From Solimicrobium sp040544425 (GTDB lineage Bacteria > Pseudomonadota > Gammaproteobacteria > Burkholderiales > Burkholderiaceae_D), in NCBI GenBank assembly GCA_040544425.1, contig JBEONO010000005.1:62001-126000 (forward strand): DNA of 64,000 nucleotides, read 5' to 3'. Of the stretch, positions 43,930 through 52,127 are shown piece after piece (within the stretch, counting starts at the first letter, position 1; every line of letters begins with the position of its first letter). Under the pieces are notes generated by a model. It saw only the letters and a program-made list of their open reading frames with translations. It had not been told where the DNA came from and did not search any database. The position numbers and the translations under genes were made by a program.

Positions 43930-43973
43930 GATGCGCTCCAGTTGGATAATCCAAAACATAAAAAAAAGGACGA

Positions 43974-44222
43974 TTATTTTTTGGTCGCCAGGTGATACAC
44001 ACCCAAAAGAATCATCGCCCCCACAATTGCACCAATAAACCCGGCTGAACTGCCTGCCTGATACCAGCCGACCAAGTGGCCCAGATAAGTTGCCGCAATA
44101 GAACCTGCAATACCTATTGCCGCAGTCATAAAAAAACCACTGGGATTGTTTTCGCCTGGCATAATCGCCTTGGCAATCAGGCCGGCCACAAATCCAATTA
44201 ATACTGTCCAAATAATGTGCAT
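43974..44222 (-). CDS. GlsB/YeaQ/YmgE family stress-response membrane protein
   Basis: The 82-residue protein has three hydrophobic helices with the family pattern IGFVAGLIAKAIMPGENNPSGFFMTAAIGIAGSIAATYLG and a C-terminal GFIGAIVGAMILLGVYHL. Such proteins (transglycosylase-associated protein family) respond to envelope or general stress in many bacteria. I chose the ATG at 44222 (MHIIWTVLIG) over 44240. It lies between the hypothetical gene and aqpZ. Confidence 0.9.
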   Translation of the reverse strand: MHIIWTVLIGFVAGLIAKAIMPGENNPSGFFMTAAIGIAGSIAATYLGHLVGWYQAGSSAGFIGAIVGAMILLGVYHLATKK

Positions 44223-44321
44223 ATCAAGTCCATTAGTCATGTTTGAAAGACAGGCAGTTCAAGCAGTCCATTTTGATGCGCAGCGACACCCCTTCAATCC
44301 GGTGCTACTCAATGCCGGCAC

Positions 44322-45017
44322 TCAATTATCAGCACTTGCATCGAAAAACGAACGATACACCCCAGCGCCCAGAACAGCACCGATGATCGGCGCAGCCCAG
44401 AACATCCACAGTTGAGCGACAGCCCAGTCTCCAACGAAAACAGCCACTGCCGTACTGCGAGCCGGATTCACTGAAGTGTTGGTCACCGGGATGCTGATGA
44501 GGTGAATCAAGGTCAGTCCAAAGCCGATCGCCAGCGGCGCAAAGCCTGTCGGCGCACGCTTGTCAGTTGCCCCCATGATAATCAACAGAAACATCATGGT
44601 CATGACAACTTCACACAAAAAACACGCCACCATCGAATATTTTCCGGGTGAATGGTCAGCGAAGCCGTTCGAGGCAAAACCGGCGGACACATCAAAACCG
44701 GCCTTGCCGCTGGCGATCAGATAAAGCACCAACCCCGCTAAAAGGCCACCGGCCAGCTGCGCAATAATGTACGGGACGACCTGGCGACCTGAAAAACGAC
44801 CACCAGCCCACAGGCCAATCGAGATTGCCGGATTTAAATGACAGCCTGAAATGTGTCCGATCGCGTATGCCATCGTCAAAACGGTCAAACCAAAGGCCAG
44901 TGCGACACCGGCAAATCCGATCCCCAATCCGGGAAATCCGGCAGCCAGTACCGCGCTGCCGCAACCGCCAAGAACCAACCAGAATGTGCCAAACAATTCC
45001 GCTCCATAGGCTTTCAT
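44322..45017 (-). CDS. aqpZ: aquaporin Z
   Basis: This is a tetrameric water channel of the inner membrane. The 231-residue length equals E. coli AqpZ. Both NPA signatures are present (HLNPAISIGLWAGGRFSG and TNTSVNPARSTAVAVF), and the N-terminus reads YGAELFGTFWLVLGGCGSAVLAAGFPG. The selectivity region with ARS after the second NPA is typical for water-only channels. AAGGAA precedes the ATG at 45017. Its company of DUF481, GlsB and the broken mscL suggests an osmotic-response neighbourhood. Confidence 0.97.
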   Translation of the reverse strand: MKAYGAELFGTFWLVLGGCGSAVLAAGFPGLGIGFAGVALAFGLTVLTMAYAIGHISGCHLNPAISIGLWAGGRFSGRQVVPYIIAQLAGGLLAGLVLYLIASGKAGFDVSAGFASNGFADHSPGKYSMVACFLCEVVMTMMFLLIIMGATDKRAPTGFAPLAIGFGLTLIHLISIPVTNTSVNPARSTAVAVFVGDWAVAQLWMFWAAPIIGAVLGAGVYRSFFDASADN

Positions 45018-45727
45018 AATTTTTCCTTTATCACGTCGATACCAGTCAGGATTGACCGGACATTTTTACCTGTCACGAATTTCAGGCCGATTACCGCTTC
45101 CTGGAATTTCACGACACCAAAACAGGATTCGGTGAAACAACGAAGACAAGCTGCATGGTCGAATAAGGCGCGCCAATACAAGTTCAGAATTGTGTTCAGG
45201 ACTGCTGTACAAGTCGCTCCTCCAGGTAGCCCTGAATCGGGCATTACCAGAAACGGCCGGTAAAATATTTGGTTGACCGAGACCCGAAATAATCCGAATT
45301 CAAATTTTATGTACTCTTTATTGCTGTAAGGAAAATCCGAAATACCCACATCAGATTTGCCAGATAAATCAGGGAGAGCGTAACAGAAATATTCCATGAA
45401 TATGGTTGGATTTTGGCCATCAGTTTCCGGTTGGCGACTTTACCCGAAACTGGCTGGCATACTTTTGGTACACCACGGCATAATCAGCCAGACAGCTGAT
45501 TCAAAATGTGAGGTCGGAGCTGGATCCAACGGCGACTTTCATTTCAGATGCGCACGTTAAGGCGCTTCGGCCAGGCTGTATATAGAGCTTTAGTGCTACA
45601 TGACATTTGCATGACAGCCGTTTGCGCACTGGGACTTGCTTTGCGCTCATAAAGATTCGGGGCATTGCACGGATCAGCCAAATTCTGTTGTAGACTTGGT
45701 CTGCATAAAAATCCAGGGAAAGCACAC
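45018..45727. other. 710-bp intergenic region without a supported gene
   Basis: This gap separates divergent aqpZ and the histidine kinase. A 127-codon minus-strand frame (45014-45397) overlaps the aqpZ start but has no ribosome site and an unremarkable, Cys-rich sequence, so I do not call it. No strong palindrome or RNA structure was seen. Confidence 0.5.
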
Positions 45728-47836
45728 ATGAAAATAAGGCCTGCGTCTCACGAAGGACGAATCGGCGAGCAATCGACCCGACAGGCTCCGGCATTTACGC
45801 GCACCTTAATTTTCAACGTTGTCGGCCTGGTGATGGTTCTGGAATTGACCTTACTGACTGCCATGGTCTGGCAAGGCATCACGGACACTGAAGCGGCGGC
45901 CAGGTCGAATGCGAAGGAGACGCTTGACCGGTCGACCGAACGTCTGGAAATTCTGATTCGCGCCGCGCAGATGACGGGCGACTCGGCGGAACATGCCGCG
46001 CATGGTGCCGCGTTAACCGGTGCAAGCTTGCGCTCTACCCTGGAACATTCCCTGTCCGCGTTTGAGCAGCGACCGGAATTGAGCTACGTGGGAATTGTAT
46101 TGCCCGAGACGGGTGAATATGGAAATCTGGAACGAACTGCCAAGGGTGATATTTTGCTGTGGCTGTTTCCCGGGAAGCGAGCGCACGATGCCGTGACGCG
46201 AAGTTTCAATCTGACCAGGCAGGGTTTCGTGCTTCATGAAGAAAAATTTGCTTACGACTACGATCCGCGCAGCCGTCCGTTTTATCAGGCGGCTGTAAGT
46301 GCTCCTGGCAGCGGCCGGTGGATTCCAACTTACCAGTGGATCGTGCACAACACACCAGGTCAGTCTCTGTGGGGATTCAGTTATGTCAAGGCATTGCATG
46401 ACGATTCCGGCCGTCTGATCGGTGTGCTGGATACCGACTTCGACATGCCCGCATTAAATCGCTTTATTCGTTCGCTCAATACCGAGTATCACTGCCTGAT
46501 TCAGGTCGTCGAATTGGGTAGCACGGCGCGTCTGATCGGCGATGCGAAAGTCGACCTGGCACCACTTCCGGTTCCGGACGACCTGGTCTCCCTGTTAAAA
46601 TTTGATGGCGATGTCTGGCTGAACAAGATCAAGGTAAACGGCGAGCATCGCTGGGTCGCCGCGCGTCGCCTGAATCTGCAGGGCGGGCGGTCATGGATGG
46701 TCGTCACCACACAACCGGCTCCTTTGATTGATCCAGCGCTGCAACGGCAGTTGTATCACGTCGGTGAAATGGGCCTGGTAATCGCACTGGGGCTGATACT
46801 GATCTCGATCCGCCTCGGCCAGCGCTTTGGCAGACCGTTGGCCAAACTGGAACAGCGCGTGGCAGCAATCGGACTCGATGAACTGGTGGACCAGCCCGAG
46901 AAGACGAACGACACCAGGACCGAGTTTCGCGAAATTCAACTGCTGAATGTGGCCGTCGATAACATGGCGACGGTCGTGCACCAGCTGTTCGAATCGAAGG
47001 AGCAGGTCACGGCAACCAATGAACAGCTTGAATTACGCGTGGCACTTCGCACCAATGAGCTGGCCAAGGCGCAACATGAATTGATGAATGCAGAAAAAAT
47101 GGCCTCGCTGGGCGCGATGGTCGCAGGCATATCGCATGAGCTGAACACACCGATCAGCAACACGCTGCTGGCAGCCTCGACCATGGAGCACCTGATCGAA
47201 GGCCTTGACCAGAAAGCCCAAAACAAATCCCTGTCGGTGAGTGCACTGTCGGAATTTCTCGTGACAGGGAAAGAACTCTCGACACTGATCACGCGATCGA
47301 CCAAACGTGCCGTGACGCTGATTGAGTCATTCAAACAGGTTGCGATTGACCAGACTTCTGAACGCCGTCGACACTTCGATTTAAAAGACGTGATCGATGA
47401 TAATGCCGCAAGCCTGTTTCCAAAATTGAAGGCTACCGGAATCAAACTTGAAAACCTGGTAGCGCCTGGTATTGCCTGCGACAGTTTTCCTGGCCCGCTG
47501 GGGCAAATTTTGATCAACCTGATTGATAACGCGATTTTGCACGGACTGCAGGAAAGTAAATCCGGGATCATTCGCATCGTTGCAGAACAATTGGGGAATC
47601 AGGTGATTCTCACCGTGAAAGACAATGGTATCGGCATGACACCCCATGTTCTGGCGCATGTCTTCGACCCATTCTTCACCACAAAATTGGGCAAGGGCGG
47701 CTCGGGTCTGGGCATGTCGATCTCCTACCAGATCGCCACATCGGTGTTGGGAGGGGAACTGGTTGCCAGATCGATCCTGGGCGAAGGCGCCACGTTTATT
47801 TTGAGTTTCCCCAAAGTGGCACCCTTCACGGTGTGA
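45728..47836 (+). CDS. membrane-bound orphan sensor histidine kinase with Cache-type sensor
   Basis: The 702-residue protein has a transmembrane helix at about 26-48 (LIFNVVGLVMVLELTLLTAMV), a large periplasmic Cache-like sensor (about 50-340; FAYDYDPRSRPFYQAAV is characteristic), a second transmembrane helix (about 345-365; MGLVIALGLILISIRLG), a HAMP/coiled-coil linker, a phospho-acceptor helix with SHELNTPISN (His near residue 470) and an HATPase_c domain (NLIDNAILHGLQ; DNGIGMTPHVLAHVFDPFFTTK; GGSGLGMSISYQIA). No response regulator is adjacent. The kinase core closely resembles that of the soluble kinase at 37858. The ATG at 45728 follows AGGGAAAG. Confidence 0.92.
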   Translation: MKIRPASHEGRIGEQSTRQAPAFTRTLIFNVVGLVMVLELTLLTAMVWQGITDTEAAARSNAKETLDRSTERLEILIRAAQMTGDSAEHAAHGAALTGASLRSTLEHSLSAFEQRPELSYVGIVLPETGEYGNLERTAKGDILLWLFPGKRAHDAVTRSFNLTRQGFVLHEEKFAYDYDPRSRPFYQAAVSAPGSGRWIPTYQWIVHNTPGQSLWGFSYVKALHDDSGRLIGVLDTDFDMPALNRFIRSLNTEYHCLIQVVELGSTARLIGDAKVDLAPLPVPDDLVSLLKFDGDVWLNKIKVNGEHRWVAARRLNLQGGRSWMVVTTQPAPLIDPALQRQLYHVGEMGLVIALGLILISIRLGQRFGRPLAKLEQRVAAIGLDELVDQPEKTNDTRTEFREIQLLNVAVDNMATVVHQLFESKEQVTATNEQLELRVALRTNELAKAQHELMNAEKMASLGAMVAGISHELNTPISNTLLAASTMEHLIEGLDQKAQNKSLSVSALSEFLVTGKELSTLITRSTKRAVTLIESFKQVAIDQTSERRRHFDLKDVIDDNAASLFPKLKATGIKLENLVAPGIACDSFPGPLGQILINLIDNAILHGLQESKSGIIRIVAEQLGNQVILTVKDNGIGMTPHVLAHVFDPFFTTKLGKGGSGLGMSISYQIATSVLGGELVARSILGEGATFILSFPKVAPFTV

Positions 47837-47867
47837 TGAATTGATAGATCGTTATTTCACAGCAGCA

Positions 47868-47904
47868 CCAATATGATCAGACTCCGGACTGCCACGCCTT
47901 GCAT
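47868..47904 (-). pseudogene. 37-bp relic of the DUF2818 gene start
   Basis: This segment matches 50595-50631 (the start-codon end of the DUF2818 gene) at about 32 of 37 bases, beginning CCAATATGATCAGACTCC in both. It stands in the same order and orientation relative to the nuoN scrap at 47939 as at the intact locus. Confidence 0.8.
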
Positions 47905-47938
47905 AATTATAGATTCCTCTATTGACTGCTAAACACTC

Positions 47939-48180
47939 AAAACTAGGCATGGAAGCCCATAAACGGTGGGATACCAACCAGTGAGAACATCAGCATCAGC
48001 AAGGCAAACCATGGACTGCGCTTGCTCAGGCCTTTCAGGTCGTCGATCTGTTCCGCCTCAAAGCCATTGCGTGCCAGCAGCATAATCATACCGAAGGTGC
48101 CCAATGCAATCAGGATATAGGTGATCACGTAGAGCATCGAGGAAGCGTAAGCACTTGCCGCAAAATTCACATGCCCATCA
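47939..48180 (-). pseudogene. internal fragment of nuoN (duplicated relic)
   Basis: About 240 bp match 50897-51144 of the intact nuoN. The encoded peptide keeps HVNFAASAYASSM, LLARNGFEAEQIDDLKGLS and the GIPPFMGF motif, with a 6-bp deletion (two Met fewer) and several substitutions, then stops at 47943. The homology ends abruptly after PDGH at 48180. The fragment covers only about 80 of 492 residues and cannot work. With the scrap at 47868 it marks an old partial duplication with a deletion of the nuoN 3' end between the two pieces. Confidence 0.9.
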
Positions 48181-48387
48181 GGCACAAGCAAGCGTAACCA
48201 GGCCAGCCATTTACCGGCATTATTTAGTTGATGCAACTAAGGTGGAAGAACGCTATTTAAGAATCTATAACGGTATAGGTCGGGGCCGCCATTTCGATTC
48301 TCATTCAAAGCCAACCGCGTTGAATGACACCAGGCCGCGATCTGAGTAACAACAGTTCTGACTTCGAGCCCAGGCTCCCAGTGCGCT

Positions 48388-49146
48388 TTACACGGCTTGG
48401 TTGCCATGGCGCTGCCAAAGAGTCTTCGCTGCAGACAACAGCGAAGTCGAAATGCGTCGAGTCAGCGTGGGCAAACTGAAACTAATGGACTGGCGCCGAA
48501 TGATCGGACCCGGCAGCGTAGCCCGCCATAGCCGATGAAGCCCGGTTGGCAATTCGGGCAATTGGCGCATTTGCACGACCAGGCATTGAGATACGTCCGA
48601 ATCTGGGTACGGTGGATCAAGTTCCACGCCGCTGACATGCGACCATGGCAGCACGGGAAGCCCGGGATGGTGGATTCCTGTTGCATCCATCTTGAGTGCG
48701 AAGCCAGCGCGTTTCATGTTCAGTAACCCAAGCAGGCTCGCTCTGACCAACCAGAAACCGAAGGCGCCCCCCAGCAACACTGCCAGGGTCTGCCAACAGG
48801 TCATGGGCACCTTGACCAACAGCACAAGTGGAAGAGCCAAACCGAAGGTCGTGAACAACAGAGAAGTTCCAAGCTGAGAAAGCCACGGAACAGCCAGTAC
48901 AAACTTCTCGCCCTGCCACGTCGAATCTACGGTCTGTGGCGCGAGTTCACGTTCCCGGATGCTGGCAATCCAGAAGACGGCGCCTGCACTCATGAGTACC
49001 GCAATCCAATGGATAAACCACCTCAGGAAACCGGGATCAATAACGGCCAGGGCTACGGCAAATAGACATCCAGTAATTACCAGGCCTGCGCAGAGTTTGA
49101 GCATCCACCATAGAAGGCGTATTACACTTGAAGATTGTGATCGCAT
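48388..49146 (-). CDS. hypothetical membrane protein
   Basis: I do not recognise this 252-residue protein. It has two hydrophobic pairs of helices in its first half (LCAGLVITGCLFAVALAVI; WFIHWIAVLMSAGAVFWIA; LLFTTFGLALPLVLLVKV; LAVLLGGAFGFWLVRASLL), then a soluble C-terminal part with MDATGIHHPGLPVLPWSHVSGVEL, a pattern like bacterial PH-type domains that follow membrane helices. The start ATG at 49146 has no clear ribosome site. It sits in a decayed stretch between a nuoN relic and a broken arsR, so its presence may be recent or its expression doubtful. Confidence 0.6.
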   Translation of the reverse strand: MRSQSSSVIRLLWWMLKLCAGLVITGCLFAVALAVIDPGFLRWFIHWIAVLMSAGAVFWIASIRERELAPQTVDSTWQGEKFVLAVPWLSQLGTSLLFTTFGLALPLVLLVKVPMTCWQTLAVLLGGAFGFWLVRASLLGLLNMKRAGFALKMDATGIHHPGLPVLPWSHVSGVELDPPYPDSDVSQCLVVQMRQLPELPTGLHRLWRATLPGPIIRRQSISFSLPTLTRRISTSLLSAAKTLWQRHGNQAV

Positions 49147-49223
49147 ATTGAAATTATTAGGCTGGCTACGATTGATTGCATCCAGAAGGTCTAAATTATG
49201 GTAATCAGGAACTGCTTTGGTAC

Positions 49224-49418
49224 CTCAACTAAATAACGACGCCTTTCTCATCACTTTAAGATGCTTAGAAATGGCTGACCAAGGGAGAATGGCAAGGCAA
49301 TTTCATTCACTGACGTGTTTCCCATGGCTAATCGATACAGTATTGCCCGACGGGTAGGATCAGCCAGAGCAGTAAAGGTCGCAGAAAGCGCATCCTCGAT
49401 ATATTGCCAATCAGACAT
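49224..49418 (-). pseudogene. frameshifted ArsR-family regulator
   Basis: Translating by hand from the ATG at 49418 gives MSDWQYIEDALSATFTALAD then PTRRAILYRLAMGNTSVNEIALPFS, the N-terminal half of an ArsR/SmtB winged helix. Near 49280-49285 the frame is lost, and the next frame continues WSAISKHLKVMRKASLFS, the recognition helix and following turn. It then meets a stop at 49224, so the C-terminal half is missing too. It is a frameshifted and truncated relic; no partner gene of a known ArsR operon follows. Confidence 0.8.
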
Positions 49419-49757
49419 ATACCCGAGGGCAGTCTAGGTAGAAATTTTAATGGTGTCAACGGAAATTCCCAATGATTGCTTATGCCTGCGCAGGAAACGC
49501 TACTGATAGCGGCAAGCGAGCCAAGGTCAAGCAGGGGTCTTGTGAATCAGAAAACGAAATGATTTAAAACAGTCGGTGAGTGACTCGTTTGTGCCACCAG
49601 GAATGGGGGGACTCAATATCTCTACTGGCTCCTGCACAATCAGCCCCAAATTAGTCGGTTATATGTTTAGATATCAGGGTTCAACATTACGGCAATCACA
49701 AACATAAATGTTTGACTGTCGGACCTGACGCCATCGTTGGAAACGAAGATTTATTGT
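49419..49757. other. 339-bp region without a supported gene
   Basis: The stretch between the arsR relic and the Nudix gene shows no open frame with a ribosome site and no clear repeat. It forms the downstream end of the nuo-DUF2818-nudix transcription unit, but I see no obvious terminator in it. Confidence 0.45.
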
Positions 49758-50333
49758 CTACGAAATTTTTGAAATTGTGGCAGCTGTCCAGCTACCTGAC
49801 TGAATTTTTTCAAGCCAGAATGCGCCGATAATGGTTTTCACATCGGTAACCTGACCGTTTCTGACACCATCCATCAGTTCGGACAATGGTGCACGGTACA
49901 CTTCCAGAAATTCACCCTCATCCAGACTTGCCTGGCCGGCAGTCAATTCCTGCGCCAGATAGATTTCCAGATGTTCGTCGGCATACGCGATCGCATTATG
50001 AATGGTGCAGACAAATTGCCATGACGTAGCGGTGTAGCCGGTTTCTTCCAGCAACTCGCGTTTGGCACAAGACAGCGGATCTTCATTCGGATCGATTTTC
50101 CCGGCCGGGAATTCGATGAACACCCGGTCAAGCGGATAGCGGAACTGACGCTCCAATAGCACGGTGCCGTCTTCGAATAAGGGCAGGATCACCACCGCGC
50201 CGGGATGCTTGATGTATTCACGACTGGTGATCTGCCCGTTCGGCAATCTGACCTGATCACGCTGTACTTTGAGGAAGTGACCGTCAAACACGGATTCACT
50301 GGAGATGCAGGTTTCTTTGAGTTGATCAGTCAT
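49758..50333 (-). CDS. Nudix hydrolase (ADP-ribose pyrophosphatase type)
   Basis: The 191-residue protein carries a complete Nudix box GKIDPNEDPLSCAKRELLEETGY (G-x5-E-x7-REL-LEE-TG). The N-terminal part (VFDGHFLKVQRDQVRLPNG; YIKHPGAVVILPLFEDG) and the upstream ERQFRYPL are typical of the NudF-like ADP-sugar pyrophosphatases. It overlaps the DUF2818 gene by 8 nt and so is read from the nuo transcript. Substrate (ADP-ribose or NADH-related) is inferred from the family. Confidence 0.9.
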   Translation of the reverse strand: MTDQLKETCISSESVFDGHFLKVQRDQVRLPNGQITSREYIKHPGAVVILPLFEDGTVLLERQFRYPLDRVFIEFPAGKIDPNEDPLSCAKRELLEETGYTATSWQFVCTIHNAIAYADEHLEIYLAQELTAGQASLDEGEFLEVYRAPLSELMDGVRNGQVTDVKTIIGAFWLEKIQSGSWTAATISKIS

Positions 50334-50631
50334 GGCGTTTTAAATATTGATACACAAAGCCGGGAAACGCGAACACGATAAACAGGCAGGCCGAGATCGC
50401 ATAAAACTCCCAACCCTGCGGAAAGCTATTGCCAATGCTCGCTTCAAACCACATCCCCAATCCGCCCAGCACAAAATAGCAGCAGGCCAGTTCCAGCAGG
50501 CGGATCCAGATCGATTTTTTGTTTGTAGATTTTTTTATCGGGATCAGCGCAAACAAACGCTGATTGATAAAAGGCATATTGGCGCCTGCCAGCGCCAATA
50601 TGATCAGACTCCAGACTGCGGTACCTTGCAT
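50326..50631 (-). CDS. DUF2818 family membrane protein
   Basis: The 101-residue protein has three hydrophobic segments (AVWSLIILALAGANMPFI; LLELACCYFVLGGLGMWF; AISACLFIVFAFPGFVYQYL) and the DUF2818 feature FINQRLFAL. Genes of this family follow nuoN in many Burkholderiales, suggesting a link with complex I that is not established. Its ATG shares a base with the end of nuoN (50631), indicating coupling. Confidence 0.9.
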   Translation of the reverse strand: MQGTAVWSLIILALAGANMPFINQRLFALIPIKKSTNKKSIWIRLLELACCYFVLGGLGMWFEASIGNSFPQGWEFYAISACLFIVFAFPGFVYQYLKRHD

Positions 50632-52109
50632 TATGAAGCCAGAGTTTTGGTGATCGCGTCCAGACAGGCATTCATCAGTGATTCAGGCAGCAGGCCTAGG
50701 GCAAGTACAGCCAAACCGTTCAGGCTGAGCATCAGACGCATTTCTGCGCCAACCGTGATTGGACTGGTTTCAGTCGGCTCGTCAAAATACATCACCTTCA
50801 CAACGCGCAGGTAATAGTAAGCGCCGATCAGTGAGAACAACACCGCCACCACGGTCAGCCAGACCTGCCCGGTATTGAGCACAGCCTGCAATACTGAAAA
50901 CTTGGCGTAGAAGCCCATAAACGGTGGGATACCGGCCAGTGAGAACATCATCATCAACATCAGCAAGGCAAACCATGGGCTGCGCTTGCTCAAGCCTTTC
51001 AGGTCGTCGATCTGTTCCGACTCAAAGCCATTGCGTGCCAGCAGCATGATCATGCCGAAGGTGCCCAGTGTGGTCAGGACATAGGTGATCACATAAAACA
51101 TCGAGGAAGCATAGGCGCTTGCGGCAAAATTCACGTGACCATCAACCACGCCGGACAGCAGTCCCAGCAACATGAAACCCATATGGGAAATCGTCGAATA
51201 CGCCAACATGCGTTTCAAATTGGTTTGTGCCAGCGCCGCGATATTTCCGACCGCCATCGACAGAACAGCCAGCACTACCAGCATCTGCTGCCAGTCGACT
51301 GCCTGCGGGAATAAACCTTCCACCAGCAATCTGAACGCAATCGCAAATGCAGCCAGCTTGGGTGCGGCACCCAGCAGCAGGGTCACGCCAGTTGGTGATC
51401 CCTGATACACATCCGGTACCCACATATGGAAAGGGACGGCGCCCAGTTTAAACGCCAGGCCAGAGACAATAAACACCAGTGCAAATACCAGGATATTCTT
51501 GTTCGCAGTGACCGAAGCACTGGCGCGTGCAATTTCAGACAGATCCAGCGTGCCGGTCGCACCGTACAACATCGAAATACCATATAAAAGAAAACCGGAA
51601 GCCAGCGCACCGAGCACGAAATATTTCATCGCAGCTTCAATCGAGGCAACGTGGTCGCGGCGCAATGCCACCAAAGCGTACAAGGCCAGCGACATCAATT
51701 CCAGGCCGAGATAAATGATCAGTACGTTATTCCCGGAGATCATCACCATTTGACCGAGCAGGGCAAACAGTGCCAGCACATAAAACTCTCCGCCCAGTTC
51801 GCCACCCAGCATGCCGCGCTCCGTGCTGTATTGACGGCTGTAGATCAGGGTCACGCCAACTGCGAGGTAGCAGAACAGCTTCAGCAGATTCGACATCGGA
51901 TCCGACAGGAACATATTATTGAAGACGTAATAGGTCTGCCCGGCGTTGAAATCAGCCAGGGTCAGGACGGCACAGATTGCAATCGTCAGCAGCGACAGAT
52001 AATGGGTCAGCACGCGTCTGGCGTCTGTCGTGAACATGTCGATCAAAAGGATCAGACAGGTCGCCAGCAGTAAAAAAATCTCTGGATATGCGGGGGTAAA
52101 ATTCATCAT
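50631..52109 (-). CDS. nuoN: NADH-quinone oxidoreductase subunit N
   Basis: NuoN is one of three antiporter-like proton-pumping subunits of complex I. The 492-residue protein has about 14 transmembrane helices. The conserved charged helices are seen in LGLELMSLALYALVALRRDHVASIEAAMKYF (compressed here: LELMSLALYALVAL and EAAMKYFVLGAL) and in FKLGAVPFHMWVPDVYQG. Functional motifs such as GIPPFMGFYAKF are intact. It is the last nuo gene, followed by DUF2818. A damaged copy of its middle lies at 47939-48180. Confidence 0.97.
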   Translation of the reverse strand: MMNFTPAYPEIFLLLATCLILLIDMFTTDARRVLTHYLSLLTIAICAVLTLADFNAGQTYYVFNNMFLSDPMSNLLKLFCYLAVGVTLIYSRQYSTERGMLGGELGGEFYVLALFALLGQMVMISGNNVLIIYLGLELMSLALYALVALRRDHVASIEAAMKYFVLGALASGFLLYGISMLYGATGTLDLSEIARASASVTANKNILVFALVFIVSGLAFKLGAVPFHMWVPDVYQGSPTGVTLLLGAAPKLAAFAIAFRLLVEGLFPQAVDWQQMLVVLAVLSMAVGNIAALAQTNLKRMLAYSTISHMGFMLLGLLSGVVDGHVNFAASAYASSMFYVITYVLTTLGTFGMIMLLARNGFESEQIDDLKGLSKRSPWFALLMLMMMFSLAGIPPFMGFYAKFSVLQAVLNTGQVWLTVVAVLFSLIGAYYYLRVVKVMYFDEPTETSPITVGAEMRLMLSLNGLAVLALGLLPESLMNACLDAITKTLAS

Positions 52110-52127
52110 CGTTTTGCCTATTTAGCT

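Noticed and set aside
45014..45397. 127-codon minus-strand frame overlapping the aqpZ start
   Set aside because: No ribosome site, no recognisable domain and ordinary intergenic composition; the ATGA overlap is probably chance.
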